NCBI GenBank assembly: GCA_050908895.1
Contig: CP171222.1
Location: forward strand, 868,001 to 932,000
Reading direction: 5' to 3'
Length of the DNA: 64,000 nucleotides
From: S5-A14a sp050908895
GTDB taxonomy: Bacteria; Bacillota; Clostridia; Peptostreptococcales; Anaerovoracaceae
Part shown: positions 52,291 through 60,192 of the stretch, one piece after another
How the letters are laid out: every line of letters starts with the position of its first letter
Position numbering within the stretch: position 1 is the stretch's first letter
Made by a program: the position numbers and the translations under genes
Notes under the pieces: model-generated
What the model was told of the DNA's origin: nothing
Seen by the model: the letters and a program-made list of their open reading frames with translations, nothing else
Database searches by the model: none

Positions 52291-52848
52291 TCACTTCTTC
52301 AAAGATTTCTTTTTTAGTTTTAAAGTAATCTGCCTCTGCTCCGCTATATCCTGAAAAATCTTTACTGCTTTAGCTGATTTCTCTTTTAGCGGAAGGTCGG
52401 ACATTTCTATTACATCCTTTATCTGCTGCATTATTGTTCTCAAATCCGCAATATCCAACAGATTTACTGCCAGACAAAAAAAGGTCTTTTTTCTTCCATC
52501 ATTATAATTGCTTAAAAGAAGTTTTAGAAACTCCGCCTTTTCTTTCTGCTCTGTGCTGTATGCTTCTACTCCGATTTTCTCTGCCTTCGCCAAATCCTTC
52601 ATTTGATTTTGATGTGTAATAAAAGAATCATATTCATCAATTCCCTCATATTTTTCACAAGGGAACTCAGAGCATTGACTGCAGTATTCTACTTTCTCAT
52701 GTACTAAGCTGCATTTTGCTATTTTACAGGACTGATTACCCTCTCCTCCGCCGCATCCGGGACAATATCCATCTACATGCATTGAACACAAACCACAATT
52801 CAATCCACATAGTGAAAGAAAACTATCTTTCCGCACAAAACCTTTCAA
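52291..52848 (-). CDS. DUF3795 Cys-rich protein
   Basis: A 185-residue protein. The first 65 residues contain eleven Cys in the DUF3795 order (CGLNCGLC, YCPGCGGG, SCKIAKC, YCSQCSEFPC), probably zinc or Fe-S ligands; the rest is helical. Frequent in Clostridia as a small stand-alone gene, function unknown. It precedes the nitrilase half on the minus strand. Confidence 0.88.
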   Translation of the reverse strand: MKGFVRKDSFLSLCGLNCGLCSMHVDGYCPGCGGGEGNQSCKIAKCSLVHEKVEYCSQCSEFPCEKYEGIDEYDSFITHQNQMKDLAKAEKIGVEAYSTEQKEKAEFLKLLLSNYNDGRKKTFFCLAVNLLDIADLRTIMQQIKDVIEMSDLPLKEKSAKAVKIFQDIAEQRQITLKLKKKSLKK

Positions 52849-52866
52849 TTATGATTCACCCCTATT

Positions 52867-53496
52867 TCATGACTTTTCATCACAAAAAGAATTTAAAATT
52901 TCACCTAATTTTTCCGGTGCATCTATGTTTACCTCATGTCCTGCGTTTTCTATTATTTTCAGTTCTGCCTGAGGAAGAAGTTTAGCTAATTCCGATGATG
53001 CTTTTTTATTCGCCTTATCCTTTTCCCCACAAATAACAAGTACCGGACACTTTAATTCCTGAAAATTCTGACGAAAATCCAAATCCATCATAGATTTCGA
53101 CAGCTTAATAGCATCCTGTTTTGCAAGCCCCATCATATCGAACATTTTTTGTGGCATAAAATGAAAAACAGCATTTTGAAATTTCAATAATCCTTTTGGC
53201 ATAATATATTGTGTACCAATCAATACTGCTGACTTTACTTTTTCAGGATTTTCGATACTGTACTGTAATGCAAGAACGCCGCCTAAGGACAATCCACAAA
53301 TGACAAATGGTTCGTAAAAGCCCCTGCCGTATTCTGAAAAAGCCTCATACAGATTCGCATAGGTTACTTCCTTTCCCTGCAGTAACTCAAACAAATTCGG
53401 GCAGATTATGTTTTCTTTTTCTCCCATGCAGGAGGCAATGGTTTTATCCCAGCTTGAAGCCGTCTGTCCCAAACCATGAAGGAATATATATTTCAT
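52867..53496 (-). CDS. Alpha/beta hydrolase
   Basis: A 209-residue enzyme; the ATG at 53496 follows AAAGGTGG. The oxyanion HGLGQTASSWD, nucleophile elbow CGLSLGG (Ser about 88), acid in ICGEKDKAN and His in NAGHEVNID form a complete catalytic triad. Substrate unknown; esterase or lactonase activity would be typical. It lies 18 bases upstream of the DUF3795 gene. Confidence 0.92.
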   Translation of the reverse strand: MKYIFLHGLGQTASSWDKTIASCMGEKENIICPNLFELLQGKEVTYANLYEAFSEYGRGFYEPFVICGLSLGGVLALQYSIENPEKVKSAVLIGTQYIMPKGLLKFQNAVFHFMPQKMFDMMGLAKQDAIKLSKSMMDLDFRQNFQELKCPVLVICGEKDKANKKASSELAKLLPQAELKIIENAGHEVNIDAPEKLGEILNSFCDEKS

Positions 53497-53834
53497 ATCA
53501 TTTACCACCTTTGCCAATATCCATAAACAGAGCGCTCTGCTATCTTAATTATGCACTTATTCGACAAACTTCCAACCTTTTGCCAAAACGTTCATTTTTC
53601 TTACCCCACCTCGGTAACACCAAACAAATTTCAGTCCATCCAAACAGAAAAACACAACTTCATCTCTGTCCAAAATCGCTGAAACCCTTTGATTTAGCGG
53701 TCTTTCTTGGAAAGCAAGACAACCGTCTCGACATGCACCGTTTCATTATAAACAAAAAAGAACCAACCCAAATAACTCAGATTAGTTCTTTTACATTTTC
53801 AAATTAATTATGAAATTTTACATATACAGACCTT
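53497..53834 (-). other. Non-coding gap between hydrolase and ABC genes
   Basis: About 340 bases with no complete gene. It contains the 16-codon rumA-like tail at 53694-53744 and AT-rich sequence, suggesting that two segments of different origin were joined here. Confidence 0.55.
53694..53744 (-). pseudogene. 3' end fragment of an rRNA methyltransferase (rumA-like)
   Basis: On the minus strand ETVHVETVVLLSKKDR and a stop can be read. This is the characteristic C-terminus of 23S rRNA (uracil-5-)-methyltransferases, without the rest of the gene. Such orphan tails are left when mobile elements use this 3' end as attachment site. Confidence 0.55.
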
Positions 53835-54620
53835 TTACAGTTCCTTATTTTCCCATCGTATCAAAGAACCTACGATACAGACTGCCATAATACCTGCTGT
53901 CAAAATCAAAAACGAAATACCTATTCCATGCAATGATACCTCATATACATCAAAATATCGCAGTGGTGTCAGATAATCCATAAAATGAATCCCTGTGTAT
54001 TCTGCTATAATTGCAATCGTATACACCACCAACACAAAACACCCACCAATCCGAACTGCTGCTTTATAAGTTTTCATAAAGCTTGCAATGAAAAGCCCTG
54101 CTGCATAAAATATTACCTGTGTCAGGAACATTCCTATGGTTGTTGTAACTTCTGCACCAGCCTGTTCTAAACCTCCTGCCGGAAGAATAATCATAGTATA
54201 ATTACATATCCCTGTAAAAACTACAAAAGTCAAAAGATTCAAAACAGATGCTGCCACTTTAGATAATACAATATCTTTCCTGCTGACAGGTTTTGTAAAC
54301 AAATATGCAGAAGTTCCCTGTTTTACTTCCTTCGCAATACAGGAAATTCCCAGATACATGGCATAAGCAAATGCCAAAATTCCTGTCCAAAAGTAAAGGC
54401 ATGTATACCATCCCAACGCTGTATTCAGATCGGTTTTTACACCAAACATAATCATAAGCAGACGTGGAAACTGACTTACTGTCTGTGCCATCTCATCAAT
54501 ACTGCTTTTCAATGATAAAAATTCAAAATAGCAGAAACCACATAGCAACAGCATAATCGCCAGCCAAATAATCAGTATTTTCCTCGTTTGGCGCAGTTCT
54601 TTTTTTATCAATGTTTTCAT
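53835..54620 (-). CDS. ABC transporter permease (ABC2 type), 1
   Basis: A 261-residue membrane protein; the ATG at 54620 follows AAAGGAGG. Six hydrophobic segments are visible, the first at residues 15-32 (ILIIWLAIMLLLCGFC). The cytoplasmic loop KQGTSAYLFTKPVSRKDIV is the ABC2-permease signature, repeated in the neighbour. Forms an exporter with the genes at 54635 and 55448. Confidence 0.9.
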   Translation of the reverse strand: MKTLIKKELRQTRKILIIWLAIMLLLCGFCYFEFLSLKSSIDEMAQTVSQFPRLLMIMFGVKTDLNTALGWYTCLYFWTGILAFAYAMYLGISCIAKEVKQGTSAYLFTKPVSRKDIVLSKVAASVLNLLTFVVFTGICNYTMIILPAGGLEQAGAEVTTTIGMFLTQVIFYAAGLFIASFMKTYKAAVRIGGCFVLVVYTIAIIAEYTGIHFMDYLTPLRYFDVYEVSLHGIGISFLILTAGIMAVCIVGSLIRWENKEL

Positions 54621-54634
54621 AATGCCCCCTCCTT

Positions 54635-55435
54635 TTATACCCGGAACTGAATATCTTTTTTCAGGAAATGCCTGTATGCGATAATCATGAATAACGCAAA
54701 CAACACAAGATACCATATTAAATAATCTATTTCATAGAATCCATTCTGTGAAATTTTAGCTCCACTGAAAAAAGAATACGGAGATAAAAAACTGATTCCT
54801 TTGCTGCTGACAATATTCGAAAAACTGTTAATACAATATTCTACTAAAATAACAAGACCTGCCGTCAGAAGCGGACTTCTGTTGTTAGAAAAGATTGTTC
54901 CAACCAACATCCCCATTGCTGCGAAGAGCAGAGTCACCCAAAGCAGGGACATGGAAACAAGGAAAAATTCGCCCCACGGTCCCTCTGGGCGGGACAGTAC
55001 CATTGCCAGCCATGAGGCAATCACATATATCACTCCCACAATCACGACCCCCACAAAAACTGTTCCTGCCTTTGCCCAGAAGATTTCTTTTCTGGTGTGC
55101 GGTTTTGTATAAAGATATTCCGATGTTTTTTCCTCAAATTCTTTTGTATGTATGGAAATCCCAAAGTGTAATCCGAAAATACCCGATGCAATCATAAAGA
55201 AGCTCGTCAGGAAAGAATAAATTCCCATGGGTGATGTCAGATGCTCCATGGATACGCCCACACTTTTATAAAAATCATTGTTACCTAATGTTTCAAAAAG
55301 TTCGTTTGATGATTGTGATACATCCATAAAACTGTAATAAGCAGGTGTCATCATGAGAATAAATACTGCAAGAGTGATTGCCCAGCCAAGAATGTATTTC
55401 TTATGCCTTTTCAGTTCATATTTGAAAATTGTCAT
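54635..55435 (-). CDS. ABC transporter permease (ABC2 type), 2
   Basis: A 266-residue permease; the ATG at 55435 follows GGAGGTGTCGGTT. Six membrane segments and the loop FEEKTSEYLYTKPHTRKEI parallel permease 1, so the exporter is a heterodimer. It lies between the second permease and the ATPase with gaps of 12-14 bases, indicating one operon. Confidence 0.92.
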   Translation of the reverse strand: MTIFKYELKRHKKYILGWAITLAVFILMMTPAYYSFMDVSQSSNELFETLGNNDFYKSVGVSMEHLTSPMGIYSFLTSFFMIASGIFGLHFGISIHTKEFEEKTSEYLYTKPHTRKEIFWAKAGTVFVGVVIVGVIYVIASWLAMVLSRPEGPWGEFFLVSMSLLWVTLLFAAMGMLVGTIFSNNRSPLLTAGLVILVEYCINSFSNIVSSKGISFLSPYSFFSGAKISQNGFYEIDYLIWYLVLFALFMIIAYRHFLKKDIQFRV

Positions 55436-55447
55436 AACCGACACCTC

Positions 55448-56335
55448 CTATTCATAATAATGCAGGAAGATTTCTTCAAGAGAAGGTTCTTCCATCAGCA
55501 CATCCTCAAGAGAAAGCATATGAATCTTATCCATGATAAGAGTGATATTTCCGTTATACATAAAAGAAATCTCTGTTTTTCCCGCATTTTCTGTATAGTT
55601 TGCAACTCCTGGGATATTAAAGTAGTCCTGTGCTATCGGTTTTTCTACAGTCAAGGATATCTTTTTATAGCCCTTTTCCCGAAGTTTTTTAATGGATTGA
55701 ATATCGACCAATTTCCCTTCTTTTAGAATTGCTACTCTGTCACAAAGCTTCTGCACCTCGCTCAGAACATGGGAAGAAAGAAAAATAGTTGTTCCATTCC
55801 CATTCTCTTCTTTCAATATTTCATAAAACTCCTGTTGAATCAGTGGATCAAGACCACTAGTTGGCTCATCCATAATCACCAGCTTAGGAGATGTCATCAA
55901 TGCAGAGACAATTCCTACTTTTTTTCTGTTTCCAAGAGACAAATCTGCAATTTTACGTGATAAATCCAGATTCAGACGTTCTGCCAGTTCATACATCTTT
56001 AACTCACAATTCATTCCGTACAAATCAGCAGTGTATTGTAAAAGCTCCTTCACTTTCATGTTTTCATAATAGCTGTCTTCACTAGGGAGATAGCCAAGGT
56101 CCTTTGCGATTACACTAGCCTGAGTCTGACAATCAAGTCCAAATATTGTTGCACTCCCTCCTGTAGGACGAATCAGCCCCATCAGAGTACGGATTGTTGT
56201 GGATTTTCCTGCACCGTTCGGTCCAATAAATCCGAAGATTTCCCCCTGGTTCACAGAAAAACTTAAGCTGTCGATTCCTCTGTGTTTTCCATAATGCTTT
56301 GTCAATTCGTTTAAAATAATCATCTGGTCGCTCAT
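55448..56335 (-). CDS. ABC transporter ATPase
   Basis: A 295-residue ATPase. Walker A GPNGAGKST (about 39-47), signature LSLGNRKKVG, Walker B KLVIMDEPTSGLDP and switch SSHVLSEV are intact. It resembles exporters for peptides or drugs of the CcmA/YhcH type. It overlaps the TetR regulator stop by 4 bases. Confidence 0.96.
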   Translation of the reverse strand: MSDQMIILNELTKHYGKHRGIDSLSFSVNQGEIFGFIGPNGAGKSTTIRTLMGLIRPTGGSATIFGLDCQTQASVIAKDLGYLPSEDSYYENMKVKELLQYTADLYGMNCELKMYELAERLNLDLSRKIADLSLGNRKKVGIVSALMTSPKLVIMDEPTSGLDPLIQQEFYEILKEENGNGTTIFLSSHVLSEVQKLCDRVAILKEGKLVDIQSIKKLREKGYKKISLTVEKPIAQDYFNIPGVANYTENAGKTEISFMYNGNITLIMDKIHMLSLEDVLMEEPSLEEIFLHYYE

Positions 56336-56949
56336 AAAAGATACTCCTCCTTATAAAAATTGTTCCGCAATACTGCAATATTCTTTTCAAATTCATCCAT
56401 CACGGTATCAAAATCAAACACTTCTTCATTACGATAACGAGCAGCATATCCCTCTGCCATCAAAAGCAGCATTTTGAAAACCGGCTCCGCATCGGCAGGA
56501 TTTTTGAATTTTAATGTATCCCTCTTCCTCAGAACCAATGCATCTCTGTATTTTCCGACTTCATCCAGCATAACTGTCAGGATTCCACTCACTTCTGGGG
56601 ATTTTTCCTCACACACACTGGTAATAAACGGAATAATAAAAGGCTGTTTTTTTAAGCTTACTGTTTCCATCCGACTGGAAGCCAAAATCCGGTCAAACAA
56701 ATCTGACTCTGCATCAAGAGCTGTTTTATCAAATATTTCTGTTATCAGTTTTTTACAGTATTCAAGCAAGAAAATATATAATTGTTTTTTGCTGCCGAAA
56801 TACTGAAAAACGGATGCTTTAGAAATATGTGCAGCTACAGCAATATCATTAATTGAAGCTTTCTCATACCCAAACTTTCCAAAACACTGTAGTGCTGCAT
56901 TGATAATCGTCTTTTGTTTTTTTTCTGAAAGTGCTAAAAATTTGTCCAT
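56332..56949 (-). CDS. TetR-family repressor of the ABC operon
   Basis: A 205-residue regulator. The N-terminal HTH is ALQCFGKFGYEKASINDIAV followed by AAHISKASVFQYFGSK; the C-terminal domain would bind an effector. It is the first gene of the operon and two palindromes lie in its promoter, so it probably represses its own transcript until the exported compound binds. Confidence 0.95.
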   Translation of the reverse strand: MDKFLALSEKKQKTIINAALQCFGKFGYEKASINDIAVAAHISKASVFQYFGSKKQLYIFLLEYCKKLITEIFDKTALDAESDLFDRILASSRMETVSLKKQPFIIPFITSVCEEKSPEVSGILTVMLDEVGKYRDALVLRKRDTLKFKNPADAEPVFKMLLLMAEGYAARYRNEEVFDFDTVMDEFEKNIAVLRNNFYKEEYLL

Positions 56950-57020
56950 TCTATCTTTTCCCTCCTAACTATAGCGACTTCAATATCCTCCTTTGGCTCG
57001 TATCCTTCAAAATGCTCATT

Positions 57021-57073
57021 AACCGAATCGGTTATCTTACATCCACAATACCACAAATAACCGATTCGGTCAA
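57021..57073 (-). promoter_or_regulatory. Promoter with two TetR operator palindromes
   Basis: On the minus strand: TTGACC (57068-57073), 17-bp spacer, TATTGT (57045-57050). Palindromes AACCGATTCGGTC (57059-57071, over the -35) and AACCGAATCGGTT (57021-57033, downstream of the -10) share arms AACCGA/TCGGTT. Binding of the TetR protein at both would block the promoter. Confidence 0.82.
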
Positions 57074-57132
57074 TACTTGTTCCAAATATAAATCACCAAA
57101 TTACAAGAGTCCCTTTCTTCCTTGAAAATGCT

Positions 57133-57159
57133 AAAAAAAAAGCATCTCCGAAGAGATGC
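57133..57159 (-). terminator. Terminator for the minus-strand kinase operon
   Basis: GCATCTC and GAGATGC arms with a short loop; on the minus strand nine T residues follow. It ends the transcript of the genes at 57183-58125. Confidence 0.85.
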
Positions 57160-57182
57160 CCGAAATTTATAATCCAAATTGC

Positions 57183-57731
57183 TTAATTACTGAGTAAAGC
57201 TGTTTTATTTGAAATTTTTTCCTGAATTGCGGAAACAGTATCCTGAATTAAATAATTTGTTGTGTCTATAACATTTGACTCATATTCTCCAATATTATGG
57301 AATTGTTCCCACATTACTTCCACTAAGTCCGTATTTGTTTCTTTATCTAATTTTGTACGCTCAACCGCTCGTTTCATAGTTTCTTCTTTACTTGCCCTCA
57401 AAATGATATAGTGTATTTCATAACCCTCCTGAACGATGTTTAACCACGGTTTCAAAAACCACGGGCCAATAATCCCGTCCACAATCACATCATATCCGCC
57501 GCGTACATAGCACTTTGCTGCTTCCAAAAAAGCCTCAATCACAATCATATTCTGCTCATTTGATTCCGGCAAATACGGCGGTATCGCACCTTTACTAAGA
57601 TAATGATAAAAATCATCTGTATGCATATGCACAGATTTTTCCATACTGGATTCTTTCGCAACAATAGCTGATATCGTGGTCTTTCCGGTTCCCGGCGAAC
57701 CTGTGATGATAACAATCCTTCCCTGTTTCAT
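57183..57731 (-). CDS. P-loop kinase-like (AAA) protein
   Basis: A 182-residue protein; the ATG at 57731 follows GGAGGAGGGG. Walker A is ITGSPGTGKTTIS (about residues 8-20), followed by MHTDDFYHYL and VIVDGIIGPW, as in zeta-toxin/chloramphenicol phosphotransferase-type small-molecule kinases. The C-terminal part has an Arg-rich lid (KRAVERTKL). Substrate unknown. It overlaps nothing but follows the SnoaL-like gene closely. Confidence 0.85.
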   Translation of the reverse strand: MKQGRIVIITGSPGTGKTTISAIVAKESSMEKSVHMHTDDFYHYLSKGAIPPYLPESNEQNMIVIEAFLEAAKCYVRGGYDVIVDGIIGPWFLKPWLNIVQEGYEIHYIILRASKEETMKRAVERTKLDKETNTDLVEVMWEQFHNIGEYESNVIDTTNYLIQDTVSAIQEKISNKTALLSN

Positions 57732-57765
57732 AAATGCCCCTCCTCCAATACCCTTTCTATCGTAG

Positions 57766-58125
57766 TTATTCAATAGGCAAATTGTGCTGTTTCAAAAAAG
57801 AAAGCTTATCCCAATATCCTCTCTGAAACAGAATTTTCCCATTCACTACATGGAAAAATCCGCATCCACGCAGTCCCAACGGGTCTTTCCATTCTAAAAT
57901 CGCCCATTGTCCGTCTTCAAAAATATTTTCTACAATGGCAGTCATATCCGCTGTAGAAAATTCTGCCGTAAACATTTCTCTGATTGCTTCAATTCCAATC
58001 ACAGGATCGTTTGTTACCTGATGATTGGTTGCGTTATCATGGTACAAACTCACGATTGCGTCAACATCGTGGTCATTAAAGGCATCTACCCATTTACATA
58101 CTACTTCTTTTGGTCTTAACATCAT
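57766..58125 (-). CDS. SnoaL/NTF2-like protein
   Basis: A 119-residue protein after GGAGGAAATA. VCKWVDAFNDHDVDAIVSLY and FHVVNGKILFQRGYWDK are the cone-shaped NTF2 fold motifs used by SnoaL-type isomerases or binding proteins. It lies 17 bases downstream of the nitrilase C-terminal half and probably belonged to its operon. Confidence 0.88.
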   Translation of the reverse strand: MMLRPKEVVCKWVDAFNDHDVDAIVSLYHDNATNHQVTNDPVIGIEAIREMFTAEFSTADMTAIVENIFEDGQWAILEWKDPLGLRGCGFFHVVNGKILFQRGYWDKLSFLKQHNLPIE

Positions 58126-58142
58126 TATTTCCTCCGTCGTTT

Positions 58143-58600
58143 TTATCTTCTATAATTATTTCTAGTAAAAGGATATCTAATCTCTTCTTTTGTCAGCAAT
58201 TTATACTTATACGGATGACGGTATGCATTCCCATGCACTTCGCTTTCACGATACCTGCGAAGCTGCTCCAAATTAAGCTTTGCAATATAAATTCCTTCTG
58301 CTCCATCCGCCTGTAAAATACAAGTATCCCGTGAGCCTTCCAGTTCCGGGAGATAAACCACACCATCAAAAACACTGGAACCACCATTGCAGTCGGGAAC
58401 TGTTTCCGGGTAATTGCAGGTGGCAATGGCAAGCTTATTTTCATATGCCCTTCCCCTAAGCTGTGACAAACGGTTTATCTCCATGGGACAGGCATTAGGA
58501 ACAAGAATCAGTTCTGCTCCTTTCAGCATCAGAATCCTTGCACTTTCCGGAAATTCTCTGTCGTAGCAGATCATTGCCCCGACTTTCACCTCCCCACATG
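58143..58600 (-). pseudogene. Nitrilase family hydrolase, C-terminal half
   Basis: From about 58600 the frame reads CGEVKVGAMICYDREFPESA with the catalytic Cys, then LVPNACPMEINRLSQLRGRA and ends RNNYRR. It lacks a start and the Glu and Lys found in 51771-52217. Joined after VTALDT of that half, it would give one complete enzyme of normal length. The frame continues a few codons past 58600 into unrelated sequence. Confidence 0.88.
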
Positions 58601-58644
58601 TTGAGAGTGTCGTATTGATGACAAGAGTTGCACACACTAAGTAA
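58597..58644 (+). pseudogene. 3' end fragment of an rRNA methyltransferase (rumA-like) at the junction
   Basis: The plus strand reads HVESVVLMTRVAHTK and a stop, exactly from the point where nitrilase homology ends. This is the conserved C-terminus of RumA/RlmD enzymes. It suggests an attachment-site remnant. Confidence 0.6.
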
Positions 58645-58661
58645 ATAAAGTGTAGAAATAA

Positions 58662-58722
58662 AAGGCTTATTCAACTGCTATCGTTAAAAGGTATAGGTGG
58701 GCTGGAATAAGCCTTGTTTTTT
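58662..58722 (+). terminator. Long-arm terminator after the rumA-like fragment
   Basis: AAGGCTTATTC and GAATAAGCCTT, 11-bp perfect arms with a 32-base loop, followed by GTTTTTT. It probably once ended the rRNA methyltransferase transcript. The remaining 58723-58834 shows no gene. Confidence 0.75.
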
Positions 58723-58834
58723 GGACTATAAAATAGGTGTGTGGAAACTTATCGACAGCAAAAGGTCGACAAGACAGAATGGATATTTGCAAAAATGCAC
58801 CCACCTGCACCCACCTTTAAAAGATAATAGTAGG

Positions 58835-58863
58835 TTGATAATAGACTAAAAATAGGTTAAAAT
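58835..58863 (+). promoter_or_regulatory. Promoter of the AbrB-methyltransferase operon
   Basis: TTGATA, 17-bp spacer, TAAAAT; 25 bases before the ATG at 58889. Confidence 0.7.
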
Positions 58864-58888
58864 AAGACTAATTAAAGGAGGCGTATTT

Positions 58889-59071
58889 ATGAAGGGGAAA
58901 TGTATATTTTTAGATACATATGTCTTACAGCAGGATATGCGAATAAGGTTACCTAAAGCAGTTTTATCCAATTTGAATATTCAAAAAGGAAAAACAAAGT
59001 TTGATATATATTTAGATTCAGAAAGTGAATGTTTATTGCTAAAAATACATGATGAGGATGGTGAAAATTAG
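58889..59071 (+). CDS. AbrB/MazE-like small regulator
   Basis: A 60-residue protein after AAAGGAGG. DMRIRLPKAVLSNLNIQKGK followed by FDIYLDSESECLLLKI has the swapped-hairpin AbrB look. Its last base is the first of the methyltransferase start, so the two are coupled. It probably tunes expression of this restriction-modification locus. Confidence 0.75.
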   Translation: MKGKCIFLDTYVLQQDMRIRLPKAVLSNLNIQKGKTKFDIYLDSESECLLLKIHDEDGEN

Positions 59072-60135
59072 TGGATAAAATTCAAGCGATTTCGTTATTT
59101 AGCGGTGCAGGAGGAATGGATGTAGGATTTGAGAATGCAGGAGTGTCTGTGTTACTGGCTAATGAAATTGTAAGTGATGCTAGTGAAACATATCGTGCCA
59201 ATCATCCACATACAAGGATTATTAACGATGATATTAACAACATAATTAATACTTTAGATAAGTATTATGGGATTGATCTTGTTTTTGGTGGACCACCGTG
59301 CCAAGGGTTTTCAGTGGCGGGGAAAATGAATCCTTCTGATGAGAGGAGTAAATTAATTTTTACTTTTTTGGATGCCGTAAATAAAGTACAACCTAAAATG
59401 TTTGTAATGGAGAATGTTAAAGCTTTAGGTAAGTTAGACAAATGGAGTTCGGTTAGAACAAAATTTTTAGATAAAGCCAAAGCAATGGGGTATAGATGTG
59501 AGCTTTATATTTTAAATGCAATTGAATATGGGGTGCCTCAAAAACGTGAAAGAGTGTTCTTCATAGGAATAAAAGATTGTAAAGATGATAATTTTGAATT
59601 TAATATTCGAAATCTTTTACAGAAGCAAAAAAATCAAGCTCCTTTCATAAGGGAAACTCTAAAGGATCTTGGTAAAGCAGGAACTAAGGTTAATCCAAAT
59701 ACTTGTACGGCAAAAATTACTTTTGCTACTAAGCCGATTATGAGAAAATCTCCATATGCAGGTATGTATTTTAATGGTCAGGGAAGACCTATAAATGTTG
59801 ATGAATATTCGAATACACTCCCTGCCTCAATGGGAGGAAACAAAACCCCTTTTGTAGATGAAGACTATTTATATGGAAACTCGGAAAGTGATTGGGTAGT
59901 AAATTATCATAAAGGGCTTATGGAAGGAACTATAGAACCTGAATTTGTGGAAGCTCCCAAAAGATTGAGAAGAATTACGATCAAAGAAGCTGCTAGAATA
60001 CAAACATTCCCAGATGATTATATTTTTTGTGGAAACAAAGGTAAGATTTATACTCAAATTGGTAATGCGGTTCCTTGTAAATTAGCTGAAGCTGTCGCCA
60101 AAGCGATAATGGAGTATTTAAAAAAATATTGCTAG
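59071..60135 (+). CDS. DNA cytosine-5 methyltransferase (Type II modification)
   Basis: A 354-residue enzyme with GTG start overlapping the AbrB-like stop. Motif I ISLFSGAGGMDVGF, motif IV GGPPCQGFSVAG (Cys about 76), motif VI MENVKAL, motif VIII QKRERVFFIG and motif X QIGNAVPCKLAEAVA are intact. Normal length for a monospecific enzyme. It faces the gene at 60193 across a bidirectional terminator, the usual layout for a restriction-modification pair. Confidence 0.97.
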   Translation: MDKIQAISLFSGAGGMDVGFENAGVSVLLANEIVSDASETYRANHPHTRIINDDINNIINTLDKYYGIDLVFGGPPCQGFSVAGKMNPSDERSKLIFTFLDAVNKVQPKMFVMENVKALGKLDKWSSVRTKFLDKAKAMGYRCELYILNAIEYGVPQKRERVFFIGIKDCKDDNFEFNIRNLLQKQKNQAPFIRETLKDLGKAGTKVNPNTCTAKITFATKPIMRKSPYAGMYFNGQGRPINVDEYSNTLPASMGGNKTPFVDEDYLYGNSESDWVVNYHKGLMEGTIEPEFVEAPKRLRRITIKEAARIQTFPDDYIFCGNKGKIYTQIGNAVPCKLAEAVAKAIMEYLKKYC

Positions 60136-60139
60136 TGTT

Positions 60140-60168
60140 ATAGAGGAGCATAAAAAATGCTCCTCTAT
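60140..60168. terminator. Bidirectional terminator
   Basis: ATAGAGGAGCAT and ATGCTCCTCTAT, 12-bp perfect arms around a 5-base A-rich loop, between two convergent genes. Confidence 0.88.
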
Positions 60169-60192
60169 TGATATAAAGAGGCTGTAAAAAAT

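Noticed and set aside
53307..53807. A 166-codon plus-strand frame across the hydrolase 5' end.
   Set aside because: Antisense to the hydrolase and continuing into AT-rich non-coding DNA, without a start signal.
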